64,000 bases of DNA from JBJXGV01 sp046160485 (GTDB lineage Bacteria > Orphanbacterota > Orphanbacteria > JBJXGV01): assembly GCA_046160485.1 (NCBI GenBank), contig JBJXGV010000002.1, positions 124,001 to 188,000 of the forward strand. Reading direction: 5' to 3'. The translations under genes were made by a program, and so were the position numbers. The notes under the pieces were generated by a model, which was given only the letters and a program-made list of their open reading frames with translations, did no database searches and had not been told where the DNA came from. Of this stretch, positions 1 through 9,337 are shown piece by piece (positions within the stretch are counted from its first letter, which is position 1; each line of letters begins with the position of its first letter).

Positions 1-1296
1 CTCATCGGCCCACACTCGCGTGCGCTCGCGCTTGGGCGAGAGGCGCAGGCGTTCGATCGCGTAGCGCGCCGGCAGGCCGAGCGCGAGCACTAGCAGTAGC
101 GTCGCCGCGAGGCGCACGAATTTCGCGCGCGGCGGCGGCGCTGCGTTGCGCGCGGCAGCCGTCACGTGCGCGCAGAAAAGCGCAATGATGAGGAAGAGCG
201 CCGACGATGAAATCGCGACGTAGCCGGGCATCTTCGTCGCCGAGATCGAGAACACGGCGTACGGCGTGAGGAACCAAACCAGCAGGAAGATCCAGCGGCG
301 CCCGAGGCCGCGCGCCGCCCGCGCAATGAGAAACCACGCCACCGGGATGTAGATCGCCTCGCCGAAATCGCGTCCGATGCGCCGCAGGTACCACCACGCC
401 GGTTGGCCGTGTCCGCCGAGCGGCTCGAGCACGTGCAGCAAGTTGTAGTGGCTCTCCCACGCGGCCTCGCGCGGGAATGCGCGCCAGATGTAGAGATTCC
501 ACGGGAGCGCGACGGCGGCGGCGGCGCCGAGCACGATCGCAAGCGATGTGACGAAACGGCGCGCGCTGATCGTTCGCCACGCGAGGACGACCCACAGCGC
601 CGGGATGATCATCGCGACCATCCACTTCGTGAGGATCGCCAGGCCGGTGCAGATACCGAGTGCGGCGAGCCACGCGATACCGCGCGCGCGCGTGTGTGCG
701 GGTTCCGCGGCGCGCACGGCCGAGTACGCGCCGAGCGTAACGAAGAAGATCATCAGCGCATCGGGGTGGTCCGTGGCCGTACGGCCCGCGCCGAGTTCGA
801 GCAAGAGCCCGTTGATCGCGTGCAGGCCCGCCGCGAGGAGCGCGACGCGTTCGTCGAAGAGCCGCTTCCCTAGGAAAAACGTGAGCGCGATCGCGAGCGT
901 TCCGAAGAGGAGGCTCGGCAATCGCACCGCGAGTTCGTGGACGCCAAACGTCTTGATGCTGATTGCCATGAGCCACAACGTGAGCGGCGGCTTGTGTACC
1001 CAAACGTGATTCGAGAAGAAATCGCGGTAGTCGTAGTCGAGAAGCGCGGTCTTGTAGAGCGTGGGGCGCAGCGGCGAGTCGATCGTGTTTTTCGCGACGA
1101 GCGCGTGATAGCGCTCGTCCCATTCGTGAAGGAACTGATCGCCGCACGCGAAGAGGCGCAGGAGCGCCCCCGCGAGGAGAATGCAGATGAGAGCCGCGCG
1201 CGTGCGAGAGCCGCCGCCGCGTGCGAAGCGATACGCCGCCGCGAAGAGCGCGACGCAGACGACGACGATCGGGATTCCGAGGCTCTGCGGCAGCAA
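1..1296 (-). CDS. GT-C (ArnT/PMT_2-type) membrane glycosyltransferase, cut by window edge
   Basis: This reading frame is open to the first base of the window, so its C-terminus is missing (432 codons present). It encodes a polytopic membrane protein with the hallmarks of lipid-linked sugar transferases of the GT39/GT83 (ArnT, dolichyl-phosphate-mannose) type. An acidic motif (HEWDERYHALVAK, about residues 58-70) lies in the first periplasmic loop, and HKPPLTLWLMA follows about 40 residues later. These enzymes move a sugar from a polyprenyl-phosphate carrier to an acceptor outside the inner membrane. No ATG is available near the N-terminus. The best start is a TTG directly after the TAG of the flippase gene, with GAGAGG five bases upstream. 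It is the last visible gene of a five-gene minus-strand operon; acceptor and sugar are unknown. Confidence 0.8.
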   Translation of the reverse strand, partial: MLPQSLGIPIVVVCVALFAAAYRFARGGGSRTRAALICILLAGALLRLFACGDQFLHEWDERYHALVAKNTIDSPLRPTLYKTALLDYDYRDFFSNHVWVHKPPLTLWLMAISIKTFGVHELAVRLPSLLFGTLAIALTFFLGKRLFDERVALLAAGLHAINGLLLELGAGRTATDHPDALMIFFVTLGAYSAVRAAEPAHTRARGIAWLAALGICTGLAILTKWMVAMIIPALWVVLAWRTISARRFVTSLAIVLGAAAAVALPWNLYIWRAFPREAAWESHYNLLHVLEPLGGHGQPAWWYLRRIGRDFGEAIYIPVAWFLIARAARGLGRRWIFLLVWFLTPYAVFSISATKMPGYVAISSSALFLIIALFCAHVTAAARNAAPPPRAKFVRLAATLLLVLALGLPARYAIERLRLSPKRERTRVWADE

Positions 1297-2718
1297 CTAG
1301 GCCTCTCGGCGCCGAAGCCCGCCGAAGTACACGAGCGCCGCCGCGTAGGCGGCGAGCGCGGCGATGGGCGCGGCAATCGTGGCGTAGGGGAGCGCAGCGG
1401 CGCGCGTTAGCGTCACGTGCACCGACAGGGCGGCCGCGCCCGCGCCCAGAGCCGGGAGGAGCGATGCGATCGCCTGTGACGCCGCCGCGCGCGTGTCGGC
1501 GAAGAGAAATCCTCCCGCGAGCCGAACGCCGTACGCGATGAGGAGCGCGATCGCTGCACCGGGCGCGCCTCGCGTCGGCACGAAAAAAAGCATCGCGGCG
1601 ATGTTGGCCGCCGTCGCCATGAGAATCAGTTGGAAATTGCGCCTCTCGAGACCGGACGCGATGAGGCGCGCGTTCATCACGGTGTCGGCGGCAACCAGGA
1701 TCGCCGCCGGGGCCATCACGCGGAGCACGGGCGCGCTCGCCGCGAACTCGGCGCCGAAGAGGAGCGCGATCAGCGGGTCCGCGTAGAGAACTTCGATCAC
1801 GGCGACCGGAACGAGAATCGCGGCGACGTAGCGAATGCTGTCGCGAAAGAGGACCTCGACGCGCGCGGGATCCCGCGCGTGGCTGCGTGCCATGAGCGGA
1901 AAAACCGACGTCATCGCGATCGCCGGCAGCAAGCTCGAGAGTTCGACGAGGCGCACGGAAGCCGTGTAGAGCCCGACGTCGAGCACACCGCGAAAATGCG
2001 ACAGCACGAAAACATCGGTGCGGACGAGAATGAAATTGAGCGCGAGCGCGCCGATGAGGGGCGTGGCGGACTGAAAGAGCGCCGCGATGCGCGCGCCGTC
2101 GAAGTGGAGCGCCGGCCGCAGGCGCCGCGTGGCGAGAACCGCGAGCACGATCGCGAACGGAAGCGGCGCGAGGATCTGCGACGCGACGGCGGCCGCGAGC
2201 CCGCCGCGCGGCACCGTCGCCACGATGAGCGCAAGGCAGAGCGCCTCGGAGAGAATGCCGAGGATCATCGGGACTTCCATGCGGAGCGCCGTGCGATAGG
2301 GAAGTTCGAAGAGCGAGCGCAGCGACGCGCGGCGATTCGTCGTGAAGAGCGTGCCGCATGCGAGCAGGAGAAGCAGCGTCGTGGCGCCGGCGTCGCCGCG
2401 CACCCACGGGAAGATGAGGAGCGCCACGGGAATCGCGGCGGCGATCAAAAGCGCTCGGAGTGCGATCGCATCGGCGAAGCGATCGCGCGCGCGATCCGGA
2501 CGGCGCTCGATGTCGCGCAGCACGATCGATTCGATCCCCGCGTCGGCGATCAACTCGAAGAACGCGACGAACACGAACAGATACGTGAAGCGCCCGAACT
2601 CCTCCGCGCCGAGTTCGCGCGTCAACACCATGTACGAAACGAAAACGAGCGCCTTCGAGACGAAGGTCCCCGCGAGGAGGACGGCGGAGTTGCGTATCAC
2701 GCTGGAGGCGCGGGGCAT
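1297..2718 (-). CDS. Polysaccharide flippase (Wzx/MATE-like, MOP superfamily)
   Basis: A 473-residue protein with about 12-14 hydrophobic segments. Its N-terminus (VIRNSAVLLAGTFVSKALVF, then YMVLTRELGAEEFGRFTYLF) is typical of polysaccharide biosynthesis/export flippases. These move polyprenyl-linked oligosaccharides across the inner membrane for O-antigen, capsule or exopolysaccharide. The start is the ATG four bases after the stop of the upstream membrane/TPR gene, which indicates translational coupling; reading further upstream would run into that gene. A glycosyltransferase of the PMT type follows directly. The repeat-unit substrate cannot be read from sequence. Confidence 0.85.
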   Translation of the reverse strand: MPRASSVIRNSAVLLAGTFVSKALVFVSYMVLTRELGAEEFGRFTYLFVFVAFFELIADAGIESIVLRDIERRPDRARDRFADAIALRALLIAAAIPVALLIFPWVRGDAGATTLLLLLACGTLFTTNRRASLRSLFELPYRTALRMEVPMILGILSEALCLALIVATVPRGGLAAAVASQILAPLPFAIVLAVLATRRLRPALHFDGARIAALFQSATPLIGALALNFILVRTDVFVLSHFRGVLDVGLYTASVRLVELSSLLPAIAMTSVFPLMARSHARDPARVEVLFRDSIRYVAAILVPVAVIEVLYADPLIALLFGAEFAASAPVLRVMAPAAILVAADTVMNARLIASGLERRNFQLILMATAANIAAMLFFVPTRGAPGAAIALLIAYGVRLAGGFLFADTRAAASQAIASLLPALGAGAAALSVHVTLTRAAALPYATIAAPIAALAAYAAALVYFGGLRRREA

Positions 2719-2722
2719 CGCG

Positions 2723-4660
2723 TCAGCGCTCGCCCGCGCTCGCGTCGCGCTCGTGCGAGGCGCTCGTCGGTGTGCCGGCCGCCAGGCGCCTCGCGCACTG
2801 TTCGCGCGCGGCGTGGACCTCGGCGTTCCGCGGCGCCGCGGCGAGCGCGCGATCGAACGCCGCGATCGCGCCGGCATAGCGCCCGCTCTCGGCGAGGCAA
2901 AGACCTTCGAGATACGCGGGAAGAAAGTTCGCGGGCGCGAGCGCCGATGCACGCCCGAGCGCGACCGCAGCTTCATCACGCCGCCCCGCGTTGCGCAGCA
3001 GCTTCCCGATCGTGATCCAGCTCTCGACCGAGTTCGGCGACACCTCCGCGCTTCGCTGTGCGCAGTGCAGCGCGCGTTGCGGCAAATCCGCGCGCTCGAA
3101 TATCGACGCGAGTTTCAAGAACGGCGTGACGTCCGATGCCGCCGAGTAGGCGCTTGTGTAGCGCGCGTCCGATTCGACCCACTCTTGCGTGAGCGCGGCC
3201 GCGCGCTCGGTGCGCGCATTGGCCGCAATCCACGGGCCGGTGTGCCACACGGCGATTCCGGCGCAAAGCAGAATCGGCGCGGCGAGGTTCCGCGGCGTGA
3301 AGGAGCGCGTTTCGCCGAGCGCCTGATGGATCGCGTCGTCTCGCGCCGACACAAGCCACGCCGCCGCGACATGGAGCGGCACCGAGAATAGCGAGAGCAG
3401 ATCCCAGTCGCGCACGCCGAGTTTCGGATCGATCACGAACGCGAACCCGAGCGCCGACGCGAGCGCGATCAGCACGAAACGCGTGAATGGGTGGGCAAGC
3501 GCGGCGGCGCGCGCCGCTGGTTCACGCGCGATGAGCGCCCACACGATGGCGCCGAGCGGCAAGAGCCCGATGAACAACACGGCGCCGCCGACGAAGGCAA
3601 TGTGTTCGAACGCGAAGAGCGAGTACGGAACGGAATCGTCGCGAACCAGAGGGAGCGTGATCTTTCCCAACGTGGAAGTCGCGGGGCGCAGCGCGACTTC
3701 GGCGAGAAACGCGCACACGACAACCGCGAGAACGACGCAGGCGGTTATCGCGCCGAGCGGGCGGCGGGAACCGCGCGTGTCGTGAGTAGGGCGCACTTCG
3801 CGATCGCGTCGCTGCGTGACGAGGAGGTAGACGGCGGCGGGGAGCAGGATCGTCGCCGCGAGGTGGAGGCACGAGACTCCGAGCGCCACAGCGAGAACCC
3901 ACCACGCTTCGATTTCCCGCTGGCACGCGCGGAACCCAAGCACGAGCGTAAGCATGATCCCCGCACTGACGGCGCCATAGTGCTCGCCATAGCCGAGAAA
4001 CAGAAGCATCGCGGGCGAACAGAAAAGAAATAAGAGCGAGCCGCGCCCCCACCGCGATGCGAGCCACGCGGCGAGCACGACGTACGCGGCGCCCGACGCG
4101 ATGCTCGTCGCGGCGAACACGTCGCGCGCGCGGAGCCTTTCCCACACGCCGCGCCCCGCGCGAAACAGCGCGTAGTTGATCGTCATGATCGTGCGGTCGG
4201 GGAGCCGGTCGATCGGATCGCGCAGAATCGGCCCGCTCTTCGCCGCCTCGAACTTGTCCTGATACAGCTTGATGTCGCCGAAGAACTCGTTCCGGTTGCC
4301 GGCCGTAATCGCGACGATTGCGAAAAGGCCGAGCGCGACGAGCACCAGCGTGAGTCTGCGTGAGTGCGGCGTCGCGTTCGCACTCGTCTCCACAGCCGCG
4401 TTCGCGACCGCGTTCGCGGTGGCGCTGCGCGCGCCTCGCGCGGACATCCGGTAGACCGCGATCGCGCCACAGCCGATCGCCGCGCCAACGATCGAAAACG
4501 CGATTCGCGCTGCGAATGGAAACGGCCGCCAGTGGAGGAACGCCCAAGCACCGCGGCCGTCCGTCATTCCGAACGCGGCGTGGAGCGCGAGCGCGCCAAG
4601 GTAGTACGCGAGGAGTGCGAAGAACGCGAGCCGCGCGCGATCGGCCGCGCTGTTAGGCAC
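2723..4660 (-). CDS. Polytopic membrane protein with C-terminal TPR domain
   Basis: A 645-residue protein starting at GTG. Roughly ten membrane segments fill residues 10-450. A soluble C-terminal part (about 500-630) carries tetratricopeptide-like helices (PQRALHCAQRSAEVSPNSVE, then DEAAVALGRASALAPANFLP, then YAGAIAAFDRALAAAPRNAE). An acidic stretch in the first external loop (NEFFGDIKLYQDKF) resembles the first-loop acids of GT-C transferases, but I cannot assign it to a named family. Its place between a peptidase and a flippase suggests a role in surface glycan assembly, possibly as an O-glycosyltransferase. The gap to the upstream gene is 17 bases. No convincing ribosome binding site precedes the GTG, so the start is uncertain; the next Met is 31 residues in. 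Confidence 0.7.
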   Translation of the reverse strand: MPNSAADRARLAFFALLAYYLGALALHAAFGMTDGRGAWAFLHWRPFPFAARIAFSIVGAAIGCGAIAVYRMSARGARSATANAVANAAVETSANATPHSRRLTLVLVALGLFAIVAITAGNRNEFFGDIKLYQDKFEAAKSGPILRDPIDRLPDRTIMTINYALFRAGRGVWERLRARDVFAATSIASGAAYVVLAAWLASRWGRGSLLFLFCSPAMLLFLGYGEHYGAVSAGIMLTLVLGFRACQREIEAWWVLAVALGVSCLHLAATILLPAAVYLLVTQRRDREVRPTHDTRGSRRPLGAITACVVLAVVVCAFLAEVALRPATSTLGKITLPLVRDDSVPYSLFAFEHIAFVGGAVLFIGLLPLGAIVWALIAREPAARAAALAHPFTRFVLIALASALGFAFVIDPKLGVRDWDLLSLFSVPLHVAAAWLVSARDDAIHQALGETRSFTPRNLAAPILLCAGIAVWHTGPWIAANARTERAAALTQEWVESDARYTSAYSAASDVTPFLKLASIFERADLPQRALHCAQRSAEVSPNSVESWITIGKLLRNAGRRDEAAVALGRASALAPANFLPAYLEGLCLAESGRYAGAIAAFDRALAAAPRNAEVHAAREQCARRLAAGTPTSASHERDASAGER

Positions 4661-4677
4661 GCGAACCGTCGGATGTA

Positions 4678-6552
4678 TCAGCGCCCAACGGGTGAAGCTT
4701 CGCGGCCGGGGGCCTCCGCGACCGCTGCCGCTTCGCGCACGACGGGATAGACGCCCCAGCGCTCGTCATGAAACGGCGTCCGGCGATAGAACCATCGCAG
4801 CCGCGCGTCAGGGTTCGCGGCGAACGCGGAATCGCTCGCGACCTTCGCGTCGAACTCCGCGCGCAGCGCTGCGTCTTGCGCGAGCATACGTTCCGCCATC
4901 GGCTCCATCACGTAACTCTCGTAGTATTCGGTTTCTTGCATGATGCCGAGGAAGAAGCCCCATTGGAGAAACGAGTCGCCGGAATTCGGCTCGAGCAGAA
5001 GCACGGCAAGGTCGCCGAGCGGCTGGTCGGTCGGAACGCGCATCGAGCCGCGCGGCAACTCCACGACGCGGCGCTCCATCACCGGCACGCTTTGCACGCG
5101 CACGCGGCCTTCGAACGGCTCGGTGTCGAGCGTGAGCGAATCGAGCGCGTAGACTTCGCATTCGACGCTGCGCGCTTCGTCGATTCGCTCCATCGCGATG
5201 CCGTGAAGCGCGAGCCGATCGATCACCTCGGGCCACGCGGGCGGAACCCAGTACGCGGTCGGACGCGCAACGCTCACCGCCGGCGCCGTCATCTGCACGT
5301 ACGGAACCTGGAGTGTGACCGGCCGCCCGGTCCACTCGATGCGCGCGCCTCCGGACACGGCGGATGGAATCTCCCGCGCCACGACGCCGAGAAACTCGAA
5401 CGGCTTCGGCTCGCCATCAGCGGCGCGCCAGCCGACGGGAACCGGCGAAGGCCGTAGCGCGCGGTCACGAACGGTTGCTTCTCGCAGGCGGCCGCCGCGT
5501 TCGCCGAGCAGATCGAGCGTGTGCGCAAGGAGCAGATACGTCCCGAGCACGCGCTGATCGTATGGCTTCAGCGAATGGTTCTCGACGAGAACGGAAGGGA
5601 CGTGCCGCGCGTCGCCGTATCCCTGTGAGAACCGCGGAGGTGCCGTCCAATTCCCGATGCCGCGCGCAGGGTCGCGGTTATCGAGCGCGAAGATGAGCGG
5701 CCCGGGTACGTGCCCCGCTGCGCGCAGCTCTTTCTCGATGTGAGGGCGGAGTTGCGTATCGAGCCATTTCGCCGCGTTCGGCGAGAACCCGTTCGCAGAG
5801 TTCCAGCCGATCGTGATGTCGTACTGGTAGTCGATACCGTCGGTGACGTGAATGTCGTAGTAGAGATCCGGGTCCCAGTCGCGGAGCACCTGCACGATCG
5901 CGCGCGTCTCGGGCGCGTCGGCCTTCGCGTAGTCGCGATTGAGGTTCAGATTGGACGCGGTCGTGCGCCAGCCGCACGACTCGGGTCCGCGCTGGTTGAT
6001 CCGGCCGTACGGCGAGAAGCGCTCATGCCCGTCGACGTTGTAGATCGGGATGAAGAGCAGGTTCGCGTCACGCAAGAGATCGCGGCTCCGCCGGCCGGGG
6101 AGGAAGTCGCGCAGAAGCATCATCCCCGCGTCCTTCCCATCGATCTCGCCGGAGTGAATGCCTGCCTGCGCAAGAAGTGTCGGGCGGCCCGTGGCGCGTA
6201 GCGCTTCCGGCGTCGCTGCGCCGCCATCGGACGCGATCACCATCCAGATGTCGCGCCCCTCAGGGCTCTTGCCGATCGAGATCATCGCGATGTCGTCGCT
6301 CGCCCCGTCGAGGCGCGCGAGCCACGCGATCGTTTCGTCGTAGCGCGGTGTCGTCGTCAGGCCGCTCGTTTCGGACGGCGTGACCCACTCATCGTCCGCC
6401 GCGACGACGAGCGAGCGGCTGCGCCCTTCCCACGGAAGCGCCGGCGGGAGGATCGCTTCCTCCGCGGCGTTGGCGGCGCGCGCCTCCGCGACGCGTCCAA
6501 CGTGCGGCGCGAGGATGACGACGATTGCGACCGCCGCGGCGAGGCGTCTCAT
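4678..6552 (-). CDS. Secreted M14 family zinc carboxypeptidase
   Basis: A 624-residue protein with an N-terminal signal peptide (about residues 1-26, ending AEARA). The peptidase M14 domain follows, with zinc ligands visible as His133 and Glu136 (GIHSGEIDG) and His235 (YDIHVTDG). The substrate-binding NLNRDY motif is at 203-208, and a Glu in VLVENHSLKPYDQRV fits the catalytic glutamate. Proteins of this kind remove C-terminal residues from peptides, or process peptidoglycan peptides, outside the cell. The second half (about 400-624) is an unassigned domain. The ATG at 6552 overlaps the stop of the methyltransferase gene as ATGA and gives a clean signal peptide, so I prefer it to an ATG 36 bases upstream. 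A peptidase inside a glycan operon is unusual. Confidence 0.85.
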   Translation of the reverse strand: MRRLAAAVAIVVILAPHVGRVAEARAANAAEEAILPPALPWEGRSRSLVVAADDEWVTPSETSGLTTTPRYDETIAWLARLDGASDDIAMISIGKSPEGRDIWMVIASDGGAATPEALRATGRPTLLAQAGIHSGEIDGKDAGMMLLRDFLPGRRSRDLLRDANLLFIPIYNVDGHERFSPYGRINQRGPESCGWRTTASNLNLNRDYAKADAPETRAIVQVLRDWDPDLYYDIHVTDGIDYQYDITIGWNSANGFSPNAAKWLDTQLRPHIEKELRAAGHVPGPLIFALDNRDPARGIGNWTAPPRFSQGYGDARHVPSVLVENHSLKPYDQRVLGTYLLLAHTLDLLGERGGRLREATVRDRALRPSPVPVGWRAADGEPKPFEFLGVVAREIPSAVSGGARIEWTGRPVTLQVPYVQMTAPAVSVARPTAYWVPPAWPEVIDRLALHGIAMERIDEARSVECEVYALDSLTLDTEPFEGRVRVQSVPVMERRVVELPRGSMRVPTDQPLGDLAVLLLEPNSGDSFLQWGFFLGIMQETEYYESYVMEPMAERMLAQDAALRAEFDAKVASDSAFAANPDARLRWFYRRTPFHDERWGVYPVVREAAAVAEAPGREASPVGR

Positions 6553-7385
6553 GACCGTTTTCGCGAACGCATCGCGACCGCGCAGCACGTGAGGTACTTG
6601 TGCGGCCGCGACGGAATCCGAAAGCGCGCGAGAGACTTCAGGTCCGACAAAATGCCCCAGGGGAGTGAAGCGGGATCGTGCTTCTGCGCGTACTTCGTGG
6701 TCAGAAGATCACTCTCGTAGTGGGACGTGAGCCTCTCGAGCGGCGCGGCGCCGTCTTCCAACAACGCGAACTGCTCGCTGACGCGGTCGAGAAGTTCGCG
6801 GGCCTCCGCGCGCGGGATCTCCCCCCGATCGTCGAGCGAGATATCGAACGAAAGAACGAGCAGTCCGTTCGGCCGCAAGACGCGAAAGAATTCGTCGACG
6901 ATCGCGCTGTAATCCGCGCAGTGTTCGAGCACGGAAATGCAACAGACCGCATCGAACGCCGAGTCGTCGTAGGGGAGTTTCGAAAGCGAAGCGGCCTGAA
7001 ACGGTATCGTGGATCCCATCACGCGATTTACATGGGCGAACATCGCGGTGAGGGATTCGTCGATGTCGCAGCAGCGCACGTCGGCCCCCTTCGAGGCCAG
7101 ATAGTACGGGAAGAAAGTAATCCCCGAACCCGCGTCGAGTACCGTGATGCGTTCGTTCGCGTGGCGCGACATCTCGGCAGCAATTTGGTCGACGTTGAAC
7201 GGATACTCCCAGCGGCGGCTCCATTGCTGCATCGGGTCGGCCACCCACTTGTGCGCGTACTGGCGCAAGTCGCGCCGGGTCTTGCGGAGGAAGTCGTCGG
7301 AGAACTCCGCGAGCCCTCGGTACAGCGGACCCTCGATGAGCTCGAGGTAGGCGTGAATAGTGGGAATCCCACTGGGGAGAGGCAT
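6549..7385 (-). CDS. Class I SAM-dependent methyltransferase
   Basis: A 278-residue soluble protein with a Rossmann-type methyltransferase core. Motif I is ITVLDAGSGITFFPYYL (about residue 80). An acidic end of strand 2 follows (DVRCCDIDES), then FDAVCCISVLEHCADY and a VLRPNGLLVLSFD strand. This matches Methyltransf_11/25 enzymes; the methylated substrate is unknown. The ATG is preceded by TAGGAGATC. It is the first gene of the minus-strand operon and overlaps the peptidase gene by four bases. Because the downstream genes are glycan related, methylation of a sugar or lipid carrier is plausible, but that is inference. Confidence 0.85.
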   Translation of the reverse strand: MPLPSGIPTIHAYLELIEGPLYRGLAEFSDDFLRKTRRDLRQYAHKWVADPMQQWSRRWEYPFNVDQIAAEMSRHANERITVLDAGSGITFFPYYLASKGADVRCCDIDESLTAMFAHVNRVMGSTIPFQAASLSKLPYDDSAFDAVCCISVLEHCADYSAIVDEFFRVLRPNGLLVLSFDISLDDRGEIPRAEARELLDRVSEQFALLEDGAAPLERLTSHYESDLLTTKYAQKHDPASLPWGILSDLKSLARFRIPSRPHKYLTCCAVAMRSRKRS

Positions 7386-7426
7386 GATCTCCTAAGTCTG
7401 CGGGGGGCGGCGAATCAGTCGGCCGG

Positions 7427-7456
7427 ATGTTAGCCGGAGCCGAGACGGGCGATCAA
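7427..7456 (-). promoter_or_regulatory. Candidate sigma70-type promoter for the minus-strand glycan operon
   Basis: On the minus strand TTGATC (7456-7451) and TAACAT (7432-7427) are separated by 18 bases. The predicted start lies about 35 bases before the methyltransferase ATG. It falls in the 306-base divergent gap 7386-7691, which holds no gene; apart from this and the opposite promoter I see nothing else in the gap. Confidence 0.4.
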
Positions 7457-7499
7457 GGTGATTCGTCCCCGGCGGCAAGAGCGCCGTCGTCGAGGGCCC

Positions 7500-7528
7500 T
7501 TGTGAGCCTGGCCATGCGGGATTACGAT
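7500..7528 (+). promoter_or_regulatory. Candidate sigma70-type promoter for the Kelch protein gene
   Basis: TTGTGA (7500-7505) and TACGAT (7523-7528) are separated by exactly 17 bases, each matching four of six consensus positions. The leader to the start codon at 7692 would be about 155 bases. Confidence 0.4.
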
Positions 7529-7691
7529 CAAACCTGTCGGCGATACCCGCGCGGGCACACCGAATCCCGCGACGACACGCTCGCCGAGCAATCGATCTCG
7601 CGCGCGGAGCACGGGATCGCGCAGGCGCCCTCCCACACCTGCTCCGCACCGCTTGCGTCACCCCGGCGCACCTCACCGGAGGAGGGATCCG

Positions 7692-9137
7692 ATGCACACA
7701 CGAAGCTCCCATCGCCCAAGAATACTCGCGAGTATGGCTGTGTTTGTTTGCGTGATGTTGGCGCAGTCCATTACGGACGCCGGACGACACACCGCCGCGT
7801 TCGCGGGGACGCCCGGCTCCCCGACTACGATCGGGATTCCGTTTTCCGCGTGGTCCGAACTGACGCCTTCGCTCACCGAGAGTCCGAGCGCGAGGCGGCA
7901 GCACGCATCGGCGTACGACGCGCTGCGGGAGCACGTCGTCGTGGTCGGCGGAAACGATGGCGCTTTGCGCAACGACGTCTGGGTTCTCTCGCTCGGATTC
8001 GATCCCGAATGGACGCGGTCTTTTCCAACGGGAGCCGCACCGACGGGGCGCCGAGGCCACTCCCTCATCTACGATTCACTTCGTGACCGCGTGATTCTCT
8101 TCGGCGGCTACGACGGAAACTATCGCCGCGATGTCTGGGCGCTCTCGCTCGGATCCAGTCCGGCATGGACGCTTCTCGGGACGGCGGGCAGCGCACCGCC
8201 CGTCGGGATGTATGGCCACTCCGCGATCTACGATCCGGTTCGCGATCAGATGGTCGTGTACGGCGGCGACTACGGAGGCCCATCGGAGTTCGCGGACGCG
8301 TGGGCGCTTTCGCTCGACGGGACTCCGACCTGGTCGATGATCTCTCCCGTAGGCGCGAAGCCGCCGCGCCGCGCGTTGCACGCCACCGCGTACGATCCGG
8401 TCGGCGAGCGCCTCGTGATCATGGCCGGCCGAAGCGGGACGCTGAACCATCTGTCCGACGCGTGGGCGTTGTCGCTCAGCGGGACTCCCGCGTGGACCGA
8501 GCTGACGCCCAGCGGCTCGGGATTCGCGGGTCGCGAGGCCTCCGCAGCGATCTACGACCCCGTCGAGCGCCGCGTCGTGATTTTCGGCGGCTGGTCCGAC
8601 GAGACGGGCGAACTCGCGGATGTCTGGGCCCTGAAACTCGGCGCCAACGCGGGACTGACGCAACTGGCGCCCGCCGGCGATCTCCCCGCGCCGCGCTGGG
8701 GCGACATCGTTCAATACGACCCGAGCGTCGATCGCATGCTGATGTTCGGCGGGAGCGGCCCGTATCGAGGCGACCTGTGGGAACTCCGCTGGTTCATCCG
8801 GCCCGGCAAGGTCGACGATGGCGATGGCATCGACAAGAATTGGGGAACGCCGCTCGCCGCGATGCCGCTTTCCATCGAGTCGTCGTACCCGAATCCGTTC
8901 GCGTCGTCGACGACGCTCAATTTCAGCTTGCCGGCAACGGACTATGCGCGCGTCGAGGTCTTCGATGTGAGTGGCCGCCTCGTGCGCGTTCTCGCGAACG
9001 GGCTCTCCGAGCGCGGCTATCACTCGGCCGTCTGGGATGGACTCGACGAGCAATCACGGGCCGTTCCGCCGGGGATGTACTTCTTCCGATTGGAAGCGCG
9101 CTCGGGAACCGCGACGAGAAAAGTCATCCGCATGTAG
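7692..9137 (+). CDS. Secreted Kelch-repeat beta-propeller protein with FlgD-like C-terminal domain
   Basis: A 481-residue protein. The start is the ATG preceded by GGAGGAGGG five bases away; an in-frame ATG 39 bases upstream lacks this site. A signal peptide (about 1-35) is followed by six or so Kelch-type repeats (about 50-375). The recurring pattern is YD...R..V...FGG followed by DVWALSL, as in RDRVILFGGYDG and ERRVVIFGGWSDE. The last 80 residues form an immunoglobulin-like FlgD/sorting-type domain (SYPNPFASSTTLNFSLPA, FDVSGRLVRVL, PPGMYFFRLEA, ending KVIRM). Such tails mark proteins exported to the cell surface in FCB-group bacteria. Likely an extracellular binding or structural protein; no catalytic residues are evident. 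Confidence 0.85.
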   Translation: MHTRSSHRPRILASMAVFVCVMLAQSITDAGRHTAAFAGTPGSPTTIGIPFSAWSELTPSLTESPSARRQHASAYDALREHVVVVGGNDGALRNDVWVLSLGFDPEWTRSFPTGAAPTGRRGHSLIYDSLRDRVILFGGYDGNYRRDVWALSLGSSPAWTLLGTAGSAPPVGMYGHSAIYDPVRDQMVVYGGDYGGPSEFADAWALSLDGTPTWSMISPVGAKPPRRALHATAYDPVGERLVIMAGRSGTLNHLSDAWALSLSGTPAWTELTPSGSGFAGREASAAIYDPVERRVVIFGGWSDETGELADVWALKLGANAGLTQLAPAGDLPAPRWGDIVQYDPSVDRMLMFGGSGPYRGDLWELRWFIRPGKVDDGDGIDKNWGTPLAAMPLSIESSYPNPFASSTTLNFSLPATDYARVEVFDVSGRLVRVLANGLSERGYHSAVWDGLDEQSRAVPPGMYFFRLEARSGTATRKVIRM

Positions 9138-9155
9138 TCCCGGAAGTCGACGCGG

Positions 9156-9184
9156 TGCGCGCGGCGGAACTCTCGCCGCGCGCA
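9156..9184 (+). terminator. Strong GC hairpin after the Kelch gene
   Basis: A perfect 11-base-pair stem (9156-9166 with 9174-9184) encloses a 7-base loop (GAACTCT), 19 bases after the Kelch stop. There is no T-run after it, so it may act as a rho-assisted or weak terminator, or as a 3' RNA-protecting hairpin. Confidence 0.45.
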
Positions 9185-9253
9185 TCGCGCCGAGCCTCGT
9201 AACACACGATCGACACCGCACCCGCCCGAAAAGAGAGAAGACGCGCAAGGCCG

Positions 9254-9262
9254 TGATACACT
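9254..9262 (+). promoter_or_regulatory. Candidate extended -10 promoter (TGATACACT)
   Basis: A TGN extension plus TACACT lies 75 bases before the SGNH hydrolase start. No good -35 is seen 16-18 bases upstream, as is acceptable for extended -10 promoters. Similar TGATAC elements precede the M36-like gene. Confidence 0.3.
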
Positions 9263-9337
9263 CGCGCGATTTTTCAAGCGTTCGATCGCGTCTGATCACG
9301 CGCGGGCTCTGCTCGTGCAATCCGGGAGGCTACTCTT

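Noticed and set aside
2..2407. Long open frame on the minus strand across the glycosyltransferase and flippase genes
   Set aside because: Its product is an arginine/alanine-rich low-complexity chain with no domain, as expected of a wrong frame in GC-rich DNA. The other frames encode clear membrane proteins.
1630..3015. 461-codon plus-strand open frame opposite the flippase
   Set aside because: Charged, domain-free product antisense to a clear Wzx-like flippase.
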